This document shows, one piece after another, positions 6,536 to 11,168 of a stretch of 11,168 nt of DNA (position 1 is the first letter of the stretch; every line of letters starts with the position of its first letter). Both the position numbers and the translations under genes were made by a program. The notes under the pieces were generated by a model. It did no database searches and had not been told where the DNA came from. It saw only the letters and a list, made by a program, of their open reading frames with translations. Origin of the DNA: Clostridiaceae bacterium (GTDB lineage: Bacteria; Bacillota; Clostridia; Oscillospirales; Acutalibacteraceae); NCBI GenBank assembly GCA_016281115.1, contig JAEEHZ010000072.1, positions 1-11,168 of the forward strand, given 5' to 3'.

Positions 6536-7501
6536 TTAAAAATCCAAATCGGACTCTTTTTTTGTTTCTATCACTTCTTTGGGAACATCCATCCCCAGTG
6601 CCGATAATAGCTCATATGCAGCATTATATCCCATTTTCTTTTGCCTGTTGTTCATGGCGGCAGTTTCTATTATCACGGCTAAATTTCTACCGGGCTTTAC
6701 GGGAACGGTAAGGATCGGGATCTCTACATCTAAAAGTTTGATATATTGATTTTCCAGACCTATTCTGTCATAAGGCTTACTGCTGTCCCACGTTTCAAGG
6801 TTTATAACGATATCAATGTTTCCCGACATCTTAACAGCACCCATACCAAACAAACGTCTCGCATTGATTATACCTACGCCTCTAAGCTCGATAAAATGAC
6901 GGATATTTTCAGGAGATGCGCCTACCAAAGTCTTTTGAGACAGCTTTCTTATTTCCACAGCGTCATCGGCAATAAGGCGGTGTCCGCGTTTTACAAGCTC
7001 TATGGCTGTTTCCGATTTACCTATTCCGCTGTCGCCTGTTAAGAGTATGCCTTCGCCGTAAACCTCCACAAAAACCCCGTGCCGTGTTATACGTGGGGCA
7101 AGCTCACTGTTTAAAATAGCTGCAAGAGAGCCTACCAAACTTGAGGTGCTCTCCCCTGAGGATAACACCGTTATATTGTTGATGTGCGCGGCTTCAAGAA
7201 CTTCGCTGTATGTTTTTATTCCCCTTGAAATAATAAGTGCCGGAGGCTTTAAATCAAATATTTTGCACATTATGTCATATCTTTTTTCGGGCGAAAGCTT
7301 TTTTAAATATGCGTGTTCCGTATTGCCCATAACCATAATACGGTTGTTATCAAAATAATCTAAAAAGCCTGTAAGCTCAAGTCCCGGTCTGTTAATCTCG
7401 TTAGATGTAATAAGTATTTCATCTGTCGGTTTTTCCTGTGAAAGCACGGTTAAAGAAAGCTCATTTATTATTTTTGATAAAGCTATGGAAAATTTCTGCA
7501 T
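6536..7501 (-). CDS. hprK: HPr kinase/phosphorylase
   Basis: HprK phosphorylates Ser46 of HPr when glycolytic intermediates are high and removes the phosphate when Pi is high, driving carbon catabolite control through CcpA in Firmicutes. The 321-residue protein has the family's usual length. Residues 1-130 are the N-terminal domain. The catalytic domain follows: RHGVFVEVYG with catalytic H141, the P-loop GDSGIGKS (156-163) with K162, the acidic pair D179/D180, the signature ELRGVGIINARRLFG (205-219), and the PVKPGRNLAVIIE segment (267-279) near the C-terminus. The ribosome site AAGGAGG is ideal, seven bases before ATG. It starts only 21 bases after the large dockerin gene, so the two are probably cotranscribed. 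Neither ptsH nor ccpA is in the window. Confidence 0.97.
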   Translation of the reverse strand: MQKFSIALSKIINELSLTVLSQEKPTDEILITSNEINRPGLELTGFLDYFDNNRIMVMGNTEHAYLKKLSPEKRYDIMCKIFDLKPPALIISRGIKTYSEVLEAAHINNITVLSSGESTSSLVGSLAAILNSELAPRITRHGVFVEVYGEGILLTGDSGIGKSETAIELVKRGHRLIADDAVEIRKLSQKTLVGASPENIRHFIELRGVGIINARRLFGMGAVKMSGNIDIVINLETWDSSKPYDRIGLENQYIKLLDVEIPILTVPVKPGRNLAVIIETAAMNNRQKKMGYNAAYELLSALGMDVPKEVIETKKESDLDF

Positions 7502-7522
7502 ATAATTGCCTCCTTATATTTA

Positions 7523-9895
7523 TCAGTCTAATATTCCAAACGATGCCTGCATATCTTCCAAAGTGTCATTGCATATATTGAGTAACTTATCATTGGAAAG
7601 AGCGCGGTATTTTTTCAGTATATCTTCTTCATAGTCCATAATGCTGGCAACCGCGGCGTTCTTATACAGCATATACATATTTCCTGTAAGTGTAATAAAA
7701 TTCTCGTGTTTTAGCTTTGAATATATAATGCTGCCTGAACTTATATAAAATCTGTTGTTTTCAACATATATTCCATTATGTGAAAAATCCGTTTCGCCTG
7801 TTGTTACTGAGTTTCCGCTCAGTGCGTCGTTCTGTTTATCAGACCGGTGTCCCAAATCAGACGACCAACCCATACCCGAAAAGATAATATCGTTATTGTT
7901 TACCGATACCGTATCATCAATTTTGACCTTTTTATCACAATCTATAACTATTCCCGACATACATCTGTCTATCACGTTATTATCTATAACAAGCCTTCCG
8001 TTTAACTTATCGAGCTTGTGGGCAGTATATGTTACTCCTCCTCCGAAACACTGCAGAACATAATTTGAAGATATTGTGTTGTTGTAGCCGTCGGCTTTTA
8101 TTCCTTCACCGCAAACAGGAATATAATCATTATATCCGATTTTCCCCGAGCTTCCACCTATACAACTTACAATACAATTCTTTACCGTAACATTATCGCT
8201 GACTTTGGTGTTTATACCCACCGTGTTTCCGTACATAACGCATAAATTATTTATTGTAACATTGTCTGCGCAGGTAATAATGCCGTCATAACTGTCAGGA
8301 TGAGACGAACACTGGAATTCAATACTAGAATACACAGCGGCAGGGTTCCCGAAATCGCACCTCAAATACAGATCTCCGCTCATATCGGTATCATATGATG
8401 TAAACGGTGTTTTCATTTTGTCAATTTCTTCGGGCAATCCGCAATAAAAATTTAAATTATTATTCAGTTCATTTATTATTGAAAAATCCTGTTCCGGATT
8501 ATTTACGGATACTTCCTTTTTGCCGTTCCAGTAAGAGCATACCCTCACGGCATAGTCTTTGGCATCAAAAACAATGCCTCCGCAATCCTGCAGTTTGTAA
8601 GCGTATTTCCATATTTTTTTATTGTCTTTATCGTACCAAAGTTTCCAGTCGTTTGCTATGCCGCCGTTTTGCGGAGAACCGTAAATATTAGGCTTATCTC
8701 CTCTGCCGTACGATGAATACAAAACTCCTTTTGCACATTTAAGATGACCTCTGAATGTACATCCGCGCTCAAATAACACCCCATCGCCGGGCTCAAGCTT
8801 AGCCGAAGATGCTTTTTCAAGCGTTGCCCACGGTGAATAAGGCGAAAGACCGTCGTTATCATCATTGCCTTTAATACTTGATACATAGTATATTTTACCG
8901 GAACAAAAAATATTATCACCGTTTTCTCTTATACTTGTTATATAACTATTTAACCCTGTTAAATAATCCTTATCGTTATTATCCATTATATGGTCATATG
9001 AAACGGGAAAAGCACTTTCGGACGAGTCGTGAAGGCGTGTTACGGCTTTTACAAAATCGGTATAGGATATTTTTTGTGTAAGGAAATCTATGTCCCCGAA
9101 TTTTGATCTGTCGAAAAGCGTATTTGAAGAATCCAAACTTATCCTGAGAAATGAGTAATAATAAGCAGCAATATTGATTTTGTATGTACCACCGCAAAGG
9201 CTTATATCTCTCAGATTCCCGTTTTCACCGAAAAGCGGATTCCACGGTACGGTGTTTACCATATCGTTTATTTCGGGGCTGAACATTTTATCAAATTCTA
9301 CTTTGTTTATTTCGGTATATTCATTTCCGAGGATCTCGGCAACGGCAAAAACAGATACCATTGCGTCAAACACGGTAACGTTGGTATCATCCGATATTCT
9401 TGCGGCAGGATACAGATCTTTAAAATCGGAAAGTTTGGTTTTATCAATAACCATAACAGCGTTATCCAGTATATTGAACATTTCACTGAATTTCAGCGAA
9501 TCAATATATTTTGATTTATCAATAATATTAATGCTTATCGCTCTTAATATTTCATCATCGCTGCTGTTATTCAAATGTGTTGAAACTTTCTTATTTTCCT
9601 GACTGAAATCTGCGATCAATTTGCCTGCAAATTGCTGCAATTTAATAACATCAAGCATATTAAGTGTTTCCCGAGGTTCGGAAACATCTGCCAAATCAAA
9701 CTGTCTGTAAGAAAAAGTGCCGGATCCGGCAATATATTTTTGCAAAAGGATAATATCGTTCTCATCAACTTTACCGCTGTAATCTATGTCTCCCTGAAGC
9801 ACAGCTTTTTCTTCATTGCAGCATGCAAGTGAGCTTACAAGGACAACGCACAGAATAACAGGCAGTAATTTATTAACTAACTTTTTAAAACTCAA
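7523..9895 (-). CDS. Secreted (probable lipoprotein) N-terminal dockerin plus right-handed beta-helix protein
   Basis: The protein has 790 residues and a TTG start supported by AGAGGTGAT five bases upstream. Residues 1-26 are a signal peptide ending SSLACC, which fits a permissive lipobox with C25 as lipid anchor; simple signal peptidase cleavage is the alternative. Residues about 33-96 are a type I dockerin. Loop one is DIDYSGKVDEND (D36 to D47) and helix one is IILLQKYIAG. Loop two (D70 to D82) is one residue too long and lacks its usual acidic pattern, but is followed by a good helix (VIKLQQFAGKLI). Residues about 100-330 match nothing I know. Residues about 335-745 read as a right-handed parallel beta-helix: entry motif IYYVSSIKGNDDNDGLSPYS, then PWATLEKASS, LEPGDGVLFERGCTFRGH and repeated N-rich turns (NVTINNL, NVTVKNC, NTISSNY, VIDNNVIDRC). 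Such folds are usual in pectate lyases and other polysaccharide-active proteins; no catalytic residues or substrate can be assigned. Confidence 0.83.
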   Translation of the reverse strand: MSFKKLVNKLLPVILCVVLVSSLACCNEEKAVLQGDIDYSGKVDENDIILLQKYIAGSGTFSYRQFDLADVSEPRETLNMLDVIKLQQFAGKLIADFSQENKKVSTHLNNSSDDEILRAISINIIDKSKYIDSLKFSEMFNILDNAVMVIDKTKLSDFKDLYPAARISDDTNVTVFDAMVSVFAVAEILGNEYTEINKVEFDKMFSPEINDMVNTVPWNPLFGENGNLRDISLCGGTYKINIAAYYYSFLRISLDSSNTLFDRSKFGDIDFLTQKISYTDFVKAVTRLHDSSESAFPVSYDHIMDNNDKDYLTGLNSYITSIRENGDNIFCSGKIYYVSSIKGNDDNDGLSPYSPWATLEKASSAKLEPGDGVLFERGCTFRGHLKCAKGVLYSSYGRGDKPNIYGSPQNGGIANDWKLWYDKDNKKIWKYAYKLQDCGGIVFDAKDYAVRVCSYWNGKKEVSVNNPEQDFSIINELNNNLNFYCGLPEEIDKMKTPFTSYDTDMSGDLYLRCDFGNPAAVYSSIEFQCSSHPDSYDGIITCADNVTINNLCVMYGNTVGINTKVSDNVTVKNCIVSCIGGSSGKIGYNDYIPVCGEGIKADGYNNTISSNYVLQCFGGGVTYTAHKLDKLNGRLVIDNNVIDRCMSGIVIDCDKKVKIDDTVSVNNNDIIFSGMGWSSDLGHRSDKQNDALSGNSVTTGETDFSHNGIYVENNRFYISSGSIIYSKLKHENFITLTGNMYMLYKNAAVASIMDYEEDILKKYRALSNDKLLNICNDTLEDMQASFGILD
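9647..9663. repeat. 17-base identity shared with the other dockerin gene (2616-2632)
   Basis: AACATCAAGCATATTAA occurs identically at 9647-9663 and 2616-2632, both times within the dockerin module (encoding the NMLDV segment on the minus strand). It fits common descent of the two modules, or conversion between them, rather than a separate element. Confidence 0.7.
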
Positions 9896-9900
9896 AATAT

Positions 9901-9909
9901 ATCACCTCT
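9901..9909 (-). promoter_or_regulatory. Ribosome binding site for the TTG-started dockerin/beta-helix gene
   Basis: AGAGGTGAT on the minus strand is a near-complete extended Shine-Dalgarno match five bases before TTG 9895. No in-frame ATG or GTG lies nearby at suitable spacing, so the rare TTG start is well supported. The 75-base gap up to the phosphatase stop holds no convincing promoter or terminator. Confidence 0.75.
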
Positions 9910-9970
9910 TTAACATACATGCATAATTACGGTTTTTGACACAAACAAGTATATACGGGTGTTTTTCATT

Positions 9971-10588
9971 TTATGGTAATTGCGGTATCTTATCAAACAC
10001 CTCTGCGACCTTGTCTCTCATCCAAAGCATAGGGCTTATACGTACGGAAAAACCGAACCCATTGTCACACAGCCAATCATAAGGCTTTGCGTGTGGGAGA
10101 CCGTATACAGACAGGATCGTAGAGATAACACCGCCGTGAGCAACAATTACGGCGGTGGTTGTGCCGGTTTTTATCAGACCCTCAACCACCTTTTCAAAAG
10201 CAAGACATACCCTGCGTGTAAAATCTGCACCGTTTTCTCCGTTTGGCGGATAAATGTTTTGTGAATCTGCAAGCCAGCACGAGAATTCGGGCAATTGTTT
10301 TAGCTCGTTTACGCTTTTACGTTCCCAATCTCCAAATGAACATTCACGAAAATCAGGGATTATTATGGGCTTATGCGAAGGATATATCAGGTTGCAGGTT
10401 TGTATACATCTAAGCATAGGGCTAGAGAAAACCACAGGCGTCCCGGGGTATACATAATCCGTATCATATTTTTTAATATCTTCTATTCCCTCTTTACACA
10501 GTGGAACATCGGTAGAGCCGATATAAAGCCCTTTTAAATTCTCTGATGTTTGTCCGTGGCGAATAAAATGAACGGTGTATGTTTTCAT
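9971..10588 (-). CDS. Histidine phosphatase superfamily protein (phosphoglycerate mutase-like)
   Basis: This cytoplasmic-looking protein of 205 residues belongs to the branch-1 histidine phosphatases, the group of CobC (alpha-ribazole phosphatase), GpmB and similar enzymes that use a phospho-histidine intermediate. FIRHGQT gives the nucleophile H11 with R10. SSPMLRCIQT holds the second Arg (R60), RECSFGDWE the acid residue E82, and VIVAHGG the second His, H151. All catalytic positions are present. The substrate cannot be told from sequence, and no cobalamin genes are near. ATG 10588 is preferred to TTG 10594 because AGAAAGTGAG ends six bases before it. It is the first gene of the minus-strand block, divergent from the XRE regulator, and 75 bases upstream of the dockerin/beta-helix gene. 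Confidence 0.9.
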   Translation of the reverse strand: MKTYTVHFIRHGQTSENLKGLYIGSTDVPLCKEGIEDIKKYDTDYVYPGTPVVFSSPMLRCIQTCNLIYPSHKPIIIPDFRECSFGDWERKSVNELKQLPEFSCWLADSQNIYPPNGENGADFTRRVCLAFEKVVEGLIKTGTTTAVIVAHGGVISTILSVYGLPHAKPYDWLCDNGFGFSVRISPMLWMRDKVAEVFDKIPQLP

Positions 10589-10652
10589 ACGCAACTCACT
10601 TTCTATAAATTACAACAATTTGAAAAAATATTTAAAAATTTGTTAAAAAATG

Positions 10653-10681
10653 TTTACAAATCTGAAATTTAGTATTATACT
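10653..10681 (+). promoter_or_regulatory. Sigma-A-type promoter of the XRE regulator
   Basis: TTTACA (10653-10658) and TATACT (10676-10681) are separated by exactly 17 bases, each one mismatch from the vegetative consensus. Upstream (10619-10652) is an A/T-tract region that could act as an UP element. The predicted start lies near 10688, giving a leader of about 37 bases before ATG 10725. Confidence 0.75.
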
Positions 10682-10695
10682 ATCAGTATAATACT
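10671..10695. promoter_or_regulatory. Perfect inverted repeat over the -10 box, probable operator
   Basis: AGTATTATACT (10671-10681), a three-base spacer ATC, and AGTATAATACT (10685-10695) form a perfect 11-bp inverted repeat. The left arm contains the -10 hexamer and the right arm the expected transcription start. A dimeric repressor bound here would block the promoter. The XRE protein encoded 30 bases downstream is the obvious candidate, implying autoregulation. No T run follows, so it is not a terminator. Confidence 0.65.
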
Positions 10696-10724
10696 TTAAG
10701 TAATAAAAGGACGGCTTAAACGGA

Positions 10725-11168
10725 ATGGAAAATGATTTTGGCAGAATAATAACATTACTGCGAAAAGAACGAAAGCTTGCCCAAAAAAAAGTGGCAGCAG
10801 ATCTTAATATATCACAGGCTCTGCTTTCTCATTACGAAAAAGGGATCCGTCATTGTCCGATAGATCTGATATCAAAATTTGCCGATTATTATGATGTATC
10901 CTGCGACTATCTACTCGGCAGAACGCCCGATAAAAACGGTCAGATAATTAACTACGGCAAACTTACAGGTGATGAAAAAAGCAATTTAAACCCCAATGAT
11001 ATAAACCCGCAGGCAATGCTTCCGCTACTCAACAAAAGGGTGATATCAAGCAGCCTTAACGTTATTTACGGTATGCTTGAGGATATATCCAACAAATCGC
11101 TTACAAACGAAGTTTCATCATATCTTAATATTGCAGTGTATAAAATGTTCAGGCAACTGTATGCAAGC
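10725..11168 (+). CDS. XRE-family helix-turn-helix regulator (3' end outside window)
   Basis: The open frame runs from ATG 10725 to the window edge, 148 codons with no stop. An in-frame TAA at 10704 with no start codon in between makes ATG 10725 the only possible start; AAAAGGACGG (10705-10714) is the ribosome site. Residues about 6-65 are a Cro/C1-type HTH: IITLLRKERKLAQKKVAADL is helix one and the start of helix two, SQALLSHYEKG the recognition helix, and FADYYDVSCDYLLGR the usual closing helices. Residues about 70-148 are a non-HTH region of predicted helices (LLNKRVISSSLNVIYGMLED, EVSSYLNIAVYKMFRQLY), perhaps for dimerisation; I do not recognise a named domain. It is divergent from the phosphatase-led operon, so besides its own promoter it might affect that operon. 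Ligand and targets are unknown. Confidence 0.85.
   Translation, partial: MENDFGRIITLLRKERKLAQKKVAADLNISQALLSHYEKGIRHCPIDLISKFADYYDVSCDYLLGRTPDKNGQIINYGKLTGDEKSNLNPNDINPQAMLPLLNKRVISSSLNVIYGMLEDISNKSLTNEVSSYLNIAVYKMFRQLYAS

Noticed and set aside
9174..9602. Plus-strand open frame of 142 codons
   Set aside because: It is antisense within the dockerin/beta-helix gene, hydrophobic and serine-rich as shadows often are, with no ribosome site.
9896..9970. Promoter for the dockerin/beta-helix gene in the gap after the phosphatase
   Set aside because: Candidate TATACT and TTGTTT/TTGTGT boxes on the minus strand do not pair at 16-18 base spacing.
1..11168. CRISPR array, tRNA, rRNA, insertion sequence or toxin-antitoxin module
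   Set aside because: No regularly spaced repeats, cloverleaf, transposase or paired small genes were seen on either strand.

Overview
The window looks like chromosome from a low-GC, Gram-positive anaerobe of the Clostridia, most likely a Ruminococcus-like member of the Oscillospiraceae. The evidence is A+T-rich DNA, strong Shine-Dalgarno sites, the Firmicutes gene set hprK / PHP phosphatase / murB / rapZ / whiA in one co-directional block, and two secreted proteins carrying type I dockerin modules, the hallmark of cellulosome-forming Ruminococcus and Clostridium. The taxon is inferred from gene content only.

Layout. Plus strand, 1-2392: the 3' part of an MFS-type drug/macrolide-efflux-like transporter (cut by the window edge), a 112-base leader with a striking inverted repeat, then a tyrosine recombinase with two tandem core-binding domains. 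A strong bidirectional hairpin terminator (2405-2442) separates this from a long minus-strand block that ends convergently. The minus-strand block, in order of transcription, is: histidine phosphatase (10588-9971); a 790-residue secreted protein with an N-terminal dockerin and a right-handed beta-helix (9895-7523); hprK (7501-6536); a YcdX-like PHP phosphatase (6518-5793); murB (5774-4866); rapZ (4834-3959); whiA (3948-3019); and a small acidic dockerin protein (3026-2469) that overlaps whiA by 8 bases. Gaps from 9895 to 2469 are 31 bases or less, so these genes are probably one operon. On the plus strand at 10725-11168 a divergent XRE-type regulator starts and runs off the window. Its promoter is clear and its -10 box lies in a perfect 11-bp inverted repeat, a good candidate operator. 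No gene-free stretch exceeds 136 bases.

How the genes fit together. HprK (HPr kinase/phosphorylase, carbon catabolite control), RapZ (nucleotide-binding regulator), MurB (peptidoglycan precursor synthesis) and WhiA (envelope/division-linked DNA-binding protein) form a conserved envelope/carbon-status cluster in Firmicutes. Two things are unusual here: yvcK (mgfK/gluconeogenesis factor), which normally sits between rapZ and whiA, is absent, and the cluster is bracketed by two dockerin genes tightly packed into the same transcription direction. That links, at least by position, plant-polysaccharide-related surface proteins to the carbon-sensing and cell-wall block. I did not find a clearly new defence or mobile system. 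The best leads are the dockerin-bracketed hprK-whiA block, the N-terminal membrane-proximal dockerin, the recombinase with a duplicated DNA-binding module plus nearby palindrome, and the operator at the XRE promoter.
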